From Curtobacterium sp. MMLR14_010 (GTDB lineage: Bacteria; Actinomycetota; Actinomycetes; Actinomycetales; Microbacteriaceae), in the NCBI RefSeq assembly GCF_001865015.1, contig NZ_MJGV01000101.1, forward strand, positions 25,971 through 89,970: a DNA stretch of 64,000 nucleotides, read 5' to 3'. A model generated the notes under the pieces. It had not been told where the DNA came from, made no database searches, and saw nothing but the letters and a program-made list of their open reading frames with translations. Made by a program: the position numbers and the translations under genes. Below are positions 24,019 through 32,775 of this stretch, in pieces; position 1 is the stretch's first letter, and each line of letters begins with the position of its first letter.

Positions 24019-26031
24019 GTGAACCGGATCGCGCGCATCAGCGGCCCAGCCGTGCTGGTGCTCGTCGCGTTCGTGTCCGTCCTGGTCGCCCTCGTCATCG
24101 GCGGGGGAGCGAACCCCGCACTCATCGCGGACCCGGGCCCCGTCGTCCGGTTCGGACTCCCCATCGCGCGGGTCGTCGTCGACCTGGCGGCAGCGGCGGC
24201 CATCGGCGGTCTCGCACTCGCGACGGTCGGGCTGTCGCGCACCGCGCCCGAGTGGAACCGGGCGATCGACGTCGCAGCCGCGTCCGCCGGCGTGTGGACG
24301 GTCGCCTCGGCCGTCACGACCTTCCTCACGTTCCTCAGCGTCGCCGGGTCCCGGGTCAGCCTCGACGACCAGTTCGGCCAGTCGATGGGGGTGTTCCTCA
24401 CCGGAACGGACCTCGGCCTCGCGTGGCTCGTCACCGTGCTCGTCGCGGCCGCCGTCACGGTCCTCTGCTTCGCCGTGCGCTCCCGCGGCATGGTCGCGTT
24501 GACGGCGGGGATCGCGATGATCGGGCTGGTGCCGCTCGCGCAGCAGGGCCACGCAGCGGGGACCGCCAGCCACGACGCCGCCGTCACGGCGCTCGGTCTG
24601 CACCTCGTCGGCGCGGCGCTCTGGGTGGGCGGGATCGTCATGCTGGTGTTGGTCCGCGGCGTCGTGTCCGAGGGCCGACTGGCCGCCGTCGTCGGGCGGT
24701 ACTCGAGCATCGCGCTCGGGTGCTTCGTGCTCGTCGCCGTCTCCGGTGTGGCCTCGGCGCAGATCCGCGTCGGTGCCCTGTCGAACCTGTTCAGCCCGTA
24801 CGGCGCCCTGGTCCTGGTGAAGATCGGGGCGATCGTGGCACTCGGGGTGCTCGGCGCCGTGCAACGTCGTCGTACCGTGGTCGCCCTCGCCGCCACACCC
24901 GCACGGCACCGTCCGTTCTGGACGCTGATCGTGCTCGAGCTCGCGGTGATGGGTGTCGCCTCCGGGTTCGCCGCCGCGCTCGGCCGGACGGCGCCGCCGG
25001 TCTCGCAGATCGCCCCGAGCAAGACGACGGACCCCTCGCCCGCCGAGCTCCTCACCGACGACCCGCTGCCGCACGCACCCGGTGCCTGGGGGTGGCTCAC
25101 CCACTGGAACGTGGACCTGTTCTGGCTCATGACCGCCGTGCTCATCGCAGCCACGTACGCCGCCGGGGTCGTCCGCCTCCGACGCCGTGGGGTGTCCTGG
25201 CCGGTGCGTCGCACCGTCGCCGCGGTGATCGCCGTCGTCAGCCTGGTCGTCGCGACCTCCGGGTCCCTCCACGAGTACGACCGCTTCCTCGTCTCGGCGA
25301 ACGTCGGCGCGCACCTGCTGCTCGGCTTGGTCGTGCCGGCGCTCGTGTGGGCGGCTGCGCCCGTGCAGCTCATCCGCGCCGCGGTCCTGCCCCGTGATGA
25401 CGACAGCACCGGTGTCCGCGAGTGGACCGGCGTGCTCGTCGACAACGCCGCCGTGCGCTACCTCGTGCAGCCCTTCCCGGCGTTCGTGCTCCTGGCCGCC
25501 GTCTGGTGGGCGTTCTACGGCACCCAGGCGGTGCGGTGGTCCACCGGCGACCCGATCGGCCGGACGGTCATCGACGTCGTCTTCCTGCTCGTCGGGCTGT
25601 TCGCCTTGCCGACGCTGTTCACCCCGGTGGCCGCCGGGGCTCGTCGGGCGTCGATGCCGGCGTTCCTGGTGCGGGTCGTCGGCGCCGTGGTGGTCGCCGC
25701 GGGCACGGTGTCGCTCGGTGTCGCGATGCAGGGGCCGCTCGGGCTGCTGCAGGCGTCGTGGTTCGGCGCGATGGGGCGCACGTGGGGGCCGGACCCGCTG
25801 GTCGACCAGGCCCGCGCGGGCGTGGTGCTAGTCGTGGCCGGCGTGCTGCTGGTCGTCGCCGTGGTCGTCGTCGGACTCGTGCAGCTCCGGCGCGACACGA
25901 CGCGCGCGGCCGATGCCGGAGCAGGGCCCGCGGCTGACGTGCCCGCTGCCCACCCCGACCCGGTCACCGACCCGGTCGCCGTCCCCGCCGTCTCCGCTGA
26001 TGACCTCGACGACGGGACGGCCCCCCGGTGA
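24019..26031 (+). CDS. CopD-CtaG fusion: copper transport/cytochrome oxidase assembly protein
   Basis: 670-residue polytopic membrane protein. The first half (to about residue 325) is a CopD-like copper-resistance domain (HDAAVTALGLHLVGAALWVG; ALVLVKIGAIVALGVLGAVQ); the second is a CtaG (caa3 oxidase assembly) domain with SLHEYDRFLVSANVGAHLLL and AMGRTWGPDPLVDQ. Such fusions are common in actinobacteria and probably bring copper to the respiratory oxidase. A second copy lies at 49,015. Leaderless GTG start; stop overlaps the helicase gene (GTGA). Confidence 0.88.
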   Translation: MNRIARISGPAVLVLVAFVSVLVALVIGGGANPALIADPGPVVRFGLPIARVVVDLAAAAAIGGLALATVGLSRTAPEWNRAIDVAAASAGVWTVASAVTTFLTFLSVAGSRVSLDDQFGQSMGVFLTGTDLGLAWLVTVLVAAAVTVLCFAVRSRGMVALTAGIAMIGLVPLAQQGHAAGTASHDAAVTALGLHLVGAALWVGGIVMLVLVRGVVSEGRLAAVVGRYSSIALGCFVLVAVSGVASAQIRVGALSNLFSPYGALVLVKIGAIVALGVLGAVQRRRTVVALAATPARHRPFWTLIVLELAVMGVASGFAAALGRTAPPVSQIAPSKTTDPSPAELLTDDPLPHAPGAWGWLTHWNVDLFWLMTAVLIAATYAAGVVRLRRRGVSWPVRRTVAAVIAVVSLVVATSGSLHEYDRFLVSANVGAHLLLGLVVPALVWAAAPVQLIRAAVLPRDDDSTGVREWTGVLVDNAAVRYLVQPFPAFVLLAAVWWAFYGTQAVRWSTGDPIGRTVIDVVFLLVGLFALPTLFTPVAAGARRASMPAFLVRVVGAVVVAAGTVSLGVAMQGPLGLLQASWFGAMGRTWGPDPLVDQARAGVVLVVAGVLLVVAVVVVGLVQLRRDTTRAADAGAGPAADVPAAHPDPVTDPVAVPAVSADDLDDGTAPR

Positions 26032-27329
26032 GCGTGGAACTCAGCGCCGAACAGCGCGCCGTTTTCGAGTACATCGAGTCCACCCGCGACCACGTCTTCA
26101 TCACCGGGCGCGCGGGGACGGGCAAGTCGACGCTGCTCAACCACCTGGCGTGGAACACCGACAAGCAGGTCGTCATCTGCGCCCCGACGGGCGTGGCCGC
26201 GCTCAACGTCGGCGGCCAGACGATCCACTCGCTCTTCCGGCTGCCGATCGGCCTCATCGCGGACGCCGACCTCCGCCAGGGCCCGGAGACCCGCAAGCTC
26301 CTGAACACCATGGACACCCTGGTGATCGACGAGGTCTCGATGGTCAACGCGGACCTGCTCGACGCCATCGACCGTTCGCTGCGCAAGGCCCGCGGCCGCC
26401 AGTTCGAGGCCTTCGGCGGCGTCCAGGTCGTCATGTTCGGCGATCCGTACCAGCTGCCCCCGGTGCCGGGCGATGCCGATGAGCGCGCCTACTTCACCGA
26501 CCACTACCGGTCGCTGTGGTTCTTCGACGCCCGCGTCTGGCTCGAGGCCGAGCTCCACATCATCGAGCTCGCCACCGTGCACCGCCAGCGCGACGACGCC
26601 TTCGCCGCGATGCTCACCGCGGTCCGCCACGGTCGGGTCACCGCTGACATCGCGAACCGCCTGAACGAGGCCGGCGCACGGCCAGCCCCCGACGACGCCA
26701 TCACCCTGGCGACGCGGAACGACACCGTCGCGAAGATCAACAAGGCGGCGCTCGAGCGGCTCCCCGGCAAGACGAAGACCGCCAAGGCCGACGTCAACGG
26801 CGACTTCGGCGGCCGGAACTTCCCCGCGGACGAGGCTCTCGAGCTCAAGCCCGGTGCCCACGTGATGTTCCTCCGCAACGACCCGGACCAGCGCTGGGTG
26901 AACGGCACGCTCGGCGTCGTCCAGACCATCCGCGACACCGTGTGGGTCGACGTCGACGGGGAGTCCTTCGAGGTCCAGCCCTCGGTCTGGGAGAAGTTCA
27001 AGTACTCCTACGACGCCGACAAGAAGGAACTCAAGAAGGACACCGTCGGGGAGTTCCAGCAGTTCCCCCTGCGCCTGGCCTGGGCCGTGACGATCCACAA
27101 GTCGCAGGGCAGCACCTACGACCGGGCGATGATCGACCTCGGCAACCGGGTGTTCAGCGCCGGCCAGACCTACGTCGCGCTGTCCCGGCTGACCTCGCTC
27201 GACGGGCTCTTCCTGTCGCGGCCGTTGCGGCCGTCGGACATCATCGTGGACCTCGACGTCCGGCGCTTCATGTCCGAGGCACCCCGCATCGTCGCCACCG
27301 AGCTCGAGGCCCCGAAGCCCGACGCCTGA
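26028..27329 (+). CDS. PIF1/RecD-like superfamily 1 DNA helicase
   Basis: 433-residue ATP-dependent helicase. Walker A GRAGTGKST (near 27-35), APTGVAALNVGGQTIHSLF (motif Ia), VIDEVSMVNADLLDAID (Walker B), GDPYQLPPV (motif III) and the C-terminal TIHKSQGSTYDRAMIDLG and TYVALSRLTSLDGLFL (motifs V and VI), as in PIF1 proteins that unwind structured DNA. Overlaps the CopD-CtaG gene by four bases, so it shares its transcript although no functional link is apparent. Confidence 0.93.
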   Translation: MSVELSAEQRAVFEYIESTRDHVFITGRAGTGKSTLLNHLAWNTDKQVVICAPTGVAALNVGGQTIHSLFRLPIGLIADADLRQGPETRKLLNTMDTLVIDEVSMVNADLLDAIDRSLRKARGRQFEAFGGVQVVMFGDPYQLPPVPGDADERAYFTDHYRSLWFFDARVWLEAELHIIELATVHRQRDDAFAAMLTAVRHGRVTADIANRLNEAGARPAPDDAITLATRNDTVAKINKAALERLPGKTKTAKADVNGDFGGRNFPADEALELKPGAHVMFLRNDPDQRWVNGTLGVVQTIRDTVWVDVDGESFEVQPSVWEKFKYSYDADKKELKKDTVGEFQQFPLRLAWAVTIHKSQGSTYDRAMIDLGNRVFSAGQTYVALSRLTSLDGLFLSRPLRPSDIIVDLDVRRFMSEAPRIVATELEAPKPDA

Positions 27330-27353
27330 CCCCGCACGCTGCGGTGGTCAGGA

Positions 27354-27413
27354 CCACCCACCGGCCTGGAGGCTCGTGGCGGCCTAGCACCGAGCCTCCC
27401 GTCCGGTGGGTGG
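27354..27413. repeat. 50-bp palindrome family, degenerate copy
   Basis: Just after the helicase stop. Inner arms GGAGGCTCG/CACCGAGCCTCC flank a changed centre, while the outermost 11 bp (CCACCCACCGG/CCGGTGGGTGG) pair perfectly with bases that differ from the other copies. The stem is kept although its sequence has changed. Confidence 0.6.
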
Positions 27414-27455
27414 CTGGGTCCAGGGCCCGCAGCCTGCGTCCGCATCGCGCGACGT

Positions 27456-27697
27456 GGCACGTGTCGTTCGACGTCCGTCGTGTCGGATCATGTCGACGGA
27501 TGCAGTGCGTGCGCATGGGTCGACGCGGCACGAGTCGTTCGACGCGTGCGGTGTCGACGCGTGCGTGCGCATGGCGCGACAACGTCGAGGTCGTACGACA
27601 GCGGTGTTGTCGTTCGGAGTCGGCCGGGGCGGGGGCTGGCGGGGTGCCGCGGCCCGTGCGACAAACCCGAGGTCGTACGACAGCGGTGTTGTCGTTC
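27456..27697. repeat. Cluster of direct repeats
   Basis: The 478-base gap after the helicase has no credible gene. It holds an 18-bp pair with one mismatch (GGCACG(T/A)GTCGTTCGACG at 27,456 and 27,527, 71 bp apart) and a 30-bp exact pair (27,586-27,615 and 27,668-27,697, 82 bp apart) containing the palindrome GTCGTACGAC and ending GTTGTCG, which can pair with CGACAA before each copy. Confidence 0.65.
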
Positions 27698-27760
27698 TGG
27701 GTCGGGACGAGTCGGTCAGTCGGGACGGACCCGCGCCGCCCGCCCCCACCCCACACACGA

Positions 27761-27794
27761 CGACGCCCGCCTGCCGGACGGCAGACGGGCGTCG
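27761..27794 (-). terminator. Terminator of the DUF4383 gene
   Basis: CGACGCCCG (27,761-27,769) pairs with CGGGCGTCG (27,786-27,794), with CTGCC/GGCAG inside. Confidence 0.7.
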
Positions 27795-27807
27795 GACGCA
27801 GTGCGAC

Positions 27808-28254
27808 TCAGGCCTGAGCGGCCCGCAGCGCGCTGATGTTCTGCTTGTCGGCGCCGAGTGCGGTGAGCACCAGGACCACGCCGACGATCGCGTTGAAGAC
27901 GTTGTCCGGGGTGTTCAGCGCGAAGACGTTGGCCGAGGTGCCGGAGAGCACGAAGCCGTAGACCGCCAGGACCACGAGGACGATGCCCACGACCAGGTTC
28001 ACGTTGCGCGAACCGATCGTGTTGCCGAGCCCGACGATGAAGAGCGCGAACGCCAGCAGGGTCCACACCGCGCCGAGCGCCGGGTTCACCTGGAAGGCGT
28101 TCCAGAGCAGGCCGCCGACGTCGCCGAAGAAGGCGTGACCGCGCTCGTGGGCGAAGAAGAAGCCGAGGATGCCCCAGACGGCCAGGACGGTGCCGGCCGT
28201 CAGCGCGAGCGCACGGTTCGGCGAAGCGATGATGCTCGGTTCCTTGATGGCCAC
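27808..28254 (-). CDS. DUF4383 membrane protein
   Basis: 148-residue membrane protein with four hydrophobic segments (ALALTAGTVLAVWGILGFFF; ALGAVWTLLAFALFIVGLGN; VNLVVGIVLVVLAVYGFVLS; FNAIVGVVLVLTALGA) and the VFALNTPDNVFNAIVG motif of the DUF4383 family. GTG 28,254 has GAGGAG six bases upstream; a longer frame from 28,479 runs through Ala-rich shadow sequence. Role unknown. Confidence 0.82.
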   Translation of the reverse strand: MAIKEPSIIASPNRALALTAGTVLAVWGILGFFFAHERGHAFFGDVGGLLWNAFQVNPALGAVWTLLAFALFIVGLGNTIGSRNVNLVVGIVLVVLAVYGFVLSGTSANVFALNTPDNVFNAIVGVVLVLTALGADKQNISALRAAQA

Positions 28255-28498
28255 GTCGGTCTCCTCGTCTGGTGCCACGATGGTCGTCGTGGCGGCTGCC
28301 GCCCGTGCAGGAGCGTCACCCTGCCGGGGCGTCCGCGCAGGAGCGTCAGCCTGGCGGATCATGCCGAGCGGACCCTGGTTCCCAGGGTTCGACCGGCCCT
28401 CCAACGGTATCGTGTCGGACCCCGGGCGACCGAATCGGATCACGCCGAGCAGGCGTGCGACGACACCCGCGACGACCACCCCGAGGAGGATGATCCCC

Positions 28499-29407
28499 GT
28501 GATCCGGACACCCGCGCGCGACGTGCCGGGTTCGCGCGACGCTCGGGGGCCGAGTGTGTCGCGACGGCTCCGGTGGGGTGTGCTCGCGGCTCTGGGGTTC
28601 GTGATCGTGCCTCTCGTCTACGCGGTCGCCGTGCTGACGCCGCTCGGGCAGCGGGTGGAGGACTCGGCGCTCGGCGGTGTTCGCGAGACCGACCTGTTCG
28701 GGTCGGACACCGCGCTCAACGTGATCTCGGTCCCGGTGATCCTGCTGCTCGTGGTCGTGATCGCCGCCGTCGCGTTCGCACGGAGGCGGCTCGCCGTCGG
28801 TCTGGCGGCGGGGGTCGTCGTGCTCGCCTCGGCGGGGACGTCGACCGTGTTCAAGAGTATCGCCGTGCGCCCGGAGATCGCCCAGTCGACGACGCCGAAC
28901 TCGTTCCCGTCCGGGCACGCGACCATCGCGATGGCGGCGCTGTTCGCGGTGCTGATGGTCACACCCCGGCGCTTCCGCCCGCTCGTGCTCGTCGTGGGCA
29001 CCGTCTACGCCGTGTTCGTCGCCAACCAGACCGTCGTCTACGGGTGGCACCGGGTGAGCGACATCATCGGTGCGTGCGCGGTGGCGCTGTTCTGGCTCGG
29101 GCTGGTCCGCTGGCTCGGGCCGCGGGTCGACCTGGGGGTCCGTGGCGACCGTGACGGACGCCGAGGGCCCCGCAAGGTCGTCACGGCGCTGCTGCTCATC
29201 GCGACGGGCGTGACGCTCGCGGTCGGTGCGACGGCGCTCGTGGTGGCGCTGACGGACCCATCGGGCGACCGCGACGCGATGCTCGTCGCCGGGCGGATGG
29301 CCTCCTCGGCGAGCGTGCTGCTCACCGTCACCGTGGTGTGGCTGACGGACGGGCTGCACCACGCGGCACCGACGACCGACCCGACGGCCGCCCCCGCGAC
29401 CCGCTGA
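28499..29407 (+). CDS. PAP2-family membrane phosphatase
   Basis: 302-residue integral membrane phosphatase. Motifs KSIAVRPE, TTPNSFPSGHATIAMA (PSGH) and YGWHRVSDIIGA correspond to the three conserved PAP2 blocks, which act on phospholipid or polyprenyl phosphates at the outer membrane face. About six hydrophobic segments. GTG 28,499 is preferred: GAGGAGG ends nine bases before it, while the ATG at 28,490 directly abuts that ribosome-binding site. Divergent from the DUF4383 gene; the 244-base gap between them holds two near-identical GCAGGAGCGTCA units. Confidence 0.85.
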   Translation: MIRTPARDVPGSRDARGPSVSRRLRWGVLAALGFVIVPLVYAVAVLTPLGQRVEDSALGGVRETDLFGSDTALNVISVPVILLLVVVIAAVAFARRRLAVGLAAGVVVLASAGTSTVFKSIAVRPEIAQSTTPNSFPSGHATIAMAALFAVLMVTPRRFRPLVLVVGTVYAVFVANQTVVYGWHRVSDIIGACAVALFWLGLVRWLGPRVDLGVRGDRDGRRGPRKVVTALLLIATGVTLAVGATALVVALTDPSGDRDAMLVAGRMASSASVLLTVTVVWLTDGLHHAAPTTDPTAAPATR

Positions 29408-29550
29408 GCAGGCCCGGGAAAAGACGCACACACCCGGCCCGCCGGCCGCGCCCCCGACCCGACGGCCGCGCCCGCGCCCCGCTGCGCGAGCCCCAGCCGA
29501 CACGACCCCAGCGGGAATGTCTCCGCATGCGCTACGTTGTACCCAGCAGT

Positions 29551-29568
29551 TCGATGCAAACGCATCGA
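29551..29568 (+). promoter_or_regulatory. Palindrome before the monooxygenase gene
   Basis: TCGATGC-AAAC-GCATCGA, 7-bp arms, 22 bases before the start codon. It could be an operator or leader hairpin. The rest of the 29,408-29,590 gap is GC-rich and empty. Confidence 0.4.
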
Positions 29569-29590
29569 CCTCGTGGAAGGCAGGCACAGC

Positions 29591-30730
29591 ATGCAGTTCG
29601 GCATCTTCACGGTCAGTGACGTCACCCCCGACCCCACCACCGGCACCACACCCGACGACACGCAGCGCGTCCGGGACATCATGACGATCGCCGAGCACGC
29701 CGACCAGGCCGGCCTCGACGTCTTCGCCACCGGGGAGCACCACAACCCGCCGTTCGTGGCCTCGAGCCCGACGACGATGCTCGGCTACCTCGCCGGACGC
29801 ACGAAGCAGATCACGCTCTCCACGAGCACGACCCTCATCACGACGAACGACCCGGTGCGCATCGCCGAGGAGTACGCGATGCTCCAGGTCATCTCCGACG
29901 GCCGCATGGACCTGATGATGGGTCGCGGCAACACCGGCCCGGTCTACCCGTGGTTCGGGCAGGACATCCGCCAGGGCCTCAACCTGGCGGTCGAGAACTA
30001 CGCGCTCGTCCGCCAGCTGTGGGAGAACGACGTCGTGAACTGGCAGGGCCGGTTCCGCACGCCGCTGCAGGGCTTCACCTCGACCCCGCGTCCGCTCGAC
30101 GGTGTCGCGCCGTTCGTCTGGCACGGCTCCATCCGCACGCCCGAGATCGCCGAGCAGGCCGCCTACTACGGCGACGGCTTCTTCCACAACAACATCTTCT
30201 GGCCGATCCAGCACACCGAGCAGATGGTCGGGCTGTACCGCCAGCGCTTCGAGCACCACGGCCACGGCAGCGCCGACCAGGCGATCGTCGGGCTCGGCGG
30301 CCAGTTCTTCGCACGGAAGAACTCGCAGGACGCGAAGAACGAGTTCCGCCCGTACTTCGACAACGCCCCGGTCTACGGCCACGGCCCCTCGATGGAGGAC
30401 TTCACCGAGCAGACCCCGCTCACGGTGGGCTCGCCGCAGGAGGTCATCGACCGGTACGCCGCCATGAAGGACCACGTCGGGCACTACCAGCGCCAGCTCT
30501 TCCTCATCGACCACGCCGGCCTGCCGCTCAAGACCGTGCTCGAGCAGATCGACGTCCTGGCCGAGGACATCGTCCCCGCGCTCCGGAAGATCAACGACGA
30601 GGGCCGCCCCGCCCACGTCCCGAGCAACCCACCGAGCCACGCCGAGCGCGTCGCGGCCGCCCGCCTCGCGGGCGTCGTCGGGAGCGACCACGTCGCCGCG
30701 GTCGACGAGTTCACCGGAGCGTCGGTCTGA
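29591..30730 (+). CDS. Luciferase-like (LLM) FMN-dependent monooxygenase
   Basis: 379-residue flavin-dependent oxidoreductase of the bacterial luciferase fold. MQFGIFTVSDVTPDPTTGTT, FATGEHHNPPFVASSPTTML, and SDGRMDLMMGRGNTGPVYPW are typical of the CE1758-like subgroup. TIM-barrel enzymes of this type use reduced FMN and oxygen on aldehydes, sulfonates or other small compounds; the substrate here is not known. GGAAGG lies about ten bases before the ATG. It ends in two adjacent dispersed repeats. Confidence 0.88.
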   Translation: MQFGIFTVSDVTPDPTTGTTPDDTQRVRDIMTIAEHADQAGLDVFATGEHHNPPFVASSPTTMLGYLAGRTKQITLSTSTTLITTNDPVRIAEEYAMLQVISDGRMDLMMGRGNTGPVYPWFGQDIRQGLNLAVENYALVRQLWENDVVNWQGRFRTPLQGFTSTPRPLDGVAPFVWHGSIRTPEIAEQAAYYGDGFFHNNIFWPIQHTEQMVGLYRQRFEHHGHGSADQAIVGLGGQFFARKNSQDAKNEFRPYFDNAPVYGHGPSMEDFTEQTPLTVGSPQEVIDRYAAMKDHVGHYQRQLFLIDHAGLPLKTVLEQIDVLAEDIVPALRKINDEGRPAHVPSNPPSHAERVAAARLAGVVGSDHVAAVDEFTGASV

Positions 30731-30742
30731 TCGTCACCCCGT

Positions 30743-30790
30743 GACGGCCTGGAGGCTCGGTGCCAGCTGGCACCGGGCCTCCCGTCCGTC
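30743..30790. repeat. 50-bp palindrome family, third copy
   Basis: Arms of 24 bp with a few mismatches around the same GGTGCCAG/CTGGCACC centre, 12 bases after the monooxygenase stop. Confidence 0.7.
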
Positions 30791-30800
30791 AAGTGGGTCG

Positions 30801-30864
30801 TTCCGCGCGTAGCGGGTCGGAAGATTCGACCGCCTACGCGCAATTCGACCTCCTACGCGCGGAA
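30801..30864. repeat. Two-hairpin repeat, rearranged copy 3
   Basis: TTCCGCGCGTAG (30,801-30,812) and CTACGCGCGGAA (30,853-30,864) are exact 12-bp complements. Inside, GGTCG pairs with CGACC, and CGACC.CCTACGCGC occurs twice in tandem. Directly follows the 50-bp palindrome copy. Confidence 0.6.
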
Positions 30865-30905
30865 CGCCCTCCCACGCGCGCACCATCCGCGCCACGTCCG
30901 TCGCC

Positions 30906-30917
30906 TATCCTGTCCCG
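30906..30917 (+). promoter_or_regulatory. -10 box of leaderless permease operon
   Basis: TATCCT (30,906-30,911), six bases, then GTG 30,918. Confidence 0.6.
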
Positions 30918-31934
30918 GTGACGACGCCCACCACGCCGCCGCGGCAGCGGGCCCGGACGCTCACCGGCCCCGGCCTGGTGCTGCTGGCGGTCGTGGTCCT
31001 CGTGGGCATCCGCCTGGTCACGCCGAGCATCGGCTCCGCGGGCCTGCCCGACGTGGTGCAGGACTTCCTCACCCTGGCGATCAGCGTCGTCGTGGAGTCC
31101 CTGCCGTTCGTGGTGCTCGGCATCGTGCTCTCGATCGTCGTCGAGGTCTGGGTGCCGCAGGGTGCCCTCGAGCGCATCCTGCCGAGCCGCCCGATGCCGC
31201 GCCGCGCCGTGATCTCCCTCATCGGCATGCTGTTCCCCGTGTGTGAGTGCGGCAACGTCCCGCTCGCCCGCGGCCTGATGCTCCGCGGCTTCACCCCCGC
31301 CGAGGCGGTCACGTTCCTGGTCGCGGCCCCGATCCTCAACCCCCTCGTGATCATCAGCACCGCGCAGGCGTTCGGCTGGTCCGGGTGGATCCTGCCCGTG
31401 CGCATCGTCGGCGGGTTCGTCGTGGCGAACCTGGTCGGGTGGATCGTCGCCGCGCACCGTCGTCCCGCGGACCTGCTGCTCCCGGCGTTCGAGGCCCGCT
31501 GCCGCGCCGCCGTCGGCAGCGCCGCCCCGACGAACCGCTGGCGGGAGAGCGCCGCCCAGTTCGGCGGCGAGACCGCGACGATGATGCCGGCGCTGTTCGT
31601 CGGCGCCGGGCTCGCCGCGGCGATCCAGGTCGCGGTGCCCCGGTCCATGCTCGTGGCGATCGGGTCGAACCCGGTGCTGTCCGTCCTGGCGATGATGCTG
31701 CTCGCGATGACGGTGTCGCTGTGCTCGAACGTGGACGCCTTCTTCGCGCTGTCCTTCGCCTCGACGTTCCTGCCCGGGTCGATCACGGCATTCCTCATCA
31801 TCGGGCCGATCATCGACGTGAAGATGCTCGCCCTGCTCCGGACGACGTTCCGCGTGCGCTTCCTCGTGCTGCTCGCCGTCGTCTGTGTCCTGTTCGCCGC
31901 TGCCGTGGGGTTGGTGATGAATGTCCTCGTCTGA
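30918..31934 (+). CDS. Permease of the YraQ/ArsP (DUF318) family
   Basis: 338-residue membrane protein with about nine hydrophobic segments. FPVCECGNVPLARGLMLRGF is the family's cysteine motif, FLVAAPILNPLVIISTAQAF the conserved Asn-Pro segment, and MTVSLCSNVDAFFALSFAST the matching second-half motif. Relatives export organoarsenicals or are linked to metals. It is co-transcribed with a TIGR03943-type partner, a pairing known from the Bacillus YcgR-YcgQ proteins. Confidence 0.88.
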   Translation: MTTPTTPPRQRARTLTGPGLVLLAVVVLVGIRLVTPSIGSAGLPDVVQDFLTLAISVVVESLPFVVLGIVLSIVVEVWVPQGALERILPSRPMPRRAVISLIGMLFPVCECGNVPLARGLMLRGFTPAEAVTFLVAAPILNPLVIISTAQAFGWSGWILPVRIVGGFVVANLVGWIVAAHRRPADLLLPAFEARCRAAVGSAAPTNRWRESAAQFGGETATMMPALFVGAGLAAAIQVAVPRSMLVAIGSNPVLSVLAMMLLAMTVSLCSNVDAFFALSFASTFLPGSITAFLIIGPIIDVKMLALLRTTFRVRFLVLLAVVCVLFAAAVGLVMNVLV

Positions 31935-32775
31935 GCACACCACGCACGAGACCGCGCACGAGCCAGCCCACGAGACCGCGCACGGCGGTGGTCGTCGGCG
32001 CGCGCTGGTCGGCCTCGGCTCGGTGCTCGCCGTCGCCCTGTGCACGCTGTGGCTCGCCGTGGTCGGCCACCTCGACCTGTACATCAACCCGCGCTACTCG
32101 GTCTTCACGGTCGTGCTCGCGGCCGTCGCCGTGCCGGCGTCGATCGCGGGCCTGGTCGTCGTCGCGCGGGGAGCGGGACACACGCACGACCACGCGGGGC
32201 CTGACGACGACGTGGTCGCCTCCGGCCGGTCTGGAGGCCCGACTCGCCTCCTCGGGACCGTCCTCGGTGGCGTCGCGGCGGCGGTCACGATCGGGCTCAC
32301 GCTGGCGATGCTGGTCCTGCCCCCGACGACGCTGTCGGCCAGGACCGCGCAGCAGCGGAGCGTCGACAGTGCGACGCTCTCGGACGCCACGGGGTCGAGC
32401 GGGAACGTGACGCTCCTCGGCAGCGGTTCCGTCGACACCGCGGGCTACGGCGTGAAGGACTGGGCAGCGCTCATCCGGCAGACGACCGACACGAGCTCGC
32501 TCGTCGGCAAGCGCGTGCGGCTCACGGGCTTCGTCGTGCCCGGCGCGGACGGCACCTTCACCCTGACGCGGTTCGTGATCAGCTGCTGCGCCGTCGACGC
32601 CCAGCCCGTCGGCCTCGTCGTGACCACCGACGGTGCCGTCCCGGACGGGGACCAGTGGGTCACCGTCACCGGGGCGCTCGCCGCGAACCCGGACCAGGCC
32701 TCCGACGCCCGCACGGTCGTCAAGGCGCAGACGGTCAAGCGCGTGCAGCAGCCCGAGGACCCCTATGAGTACTGA
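31921..32775 (+). CDS. TIGR03943-family putative permease partner (YcgQ-like)
   Basis: 284 residues. The start is rich in histidine (HTTHETAHEPAHETAHGG), followed by two hydrophobic segments, HTHDHAGPDDD between them and a third segment, and the soluble C-terminal domain with KRVRLTGFVVPGADGTFTLT and FVISCCAVDAQPVGLVV characteristic of the family. It overlaps the permease gene by 14 bases. The His clusters and CC motif suggest metal contact (inference). Its stop overlaps the next start. Confidence 0.85.
   Translation: MSSSEHTTHETAHEPAHETAHGGGRRRALVGLGSVLAVALCTLWLAVVGHLDLYINPRYSVFTVVLAAVAVPASIAGLVVVARGAGHTHDHAGPDDDVVASGRSGGPTRLLGTVLGGVAAAVTIGLTLAMLVLPPTTLSARTAQQRSVDSATLSDATGSSGNVTLLGSGSVDTAGYGVKDWAALIRQTTDTSSLVGKRVRLTGFVVPGADGTFTLTRFVISCCAVDAQPVGLVVTTDGAVPDGDQWVTVTGALAANPDQASDARTVVKAQTVKRVQQPEDPYEY

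Noticed and set aside
25515-27098. 527-codon minus-strand reading frame
   Set aside because: Antisense to the CopD-CtaG and helicase genes, which have clear family motifs; no motif in the antisense frame.
27456-27697. Small CRISPR array
   Set aside because: Only two 30-bp copies, and the interval is itself GC-rich and partly repeated; no cas genes.
28346-30691. 781-codon minus-strand reading frame
   Set aside because: It is antisense to the PAP2 and LLM genes and has the Arg/Asp/Val-rich composition of high-GC shadow frames, with no protein-family signal.
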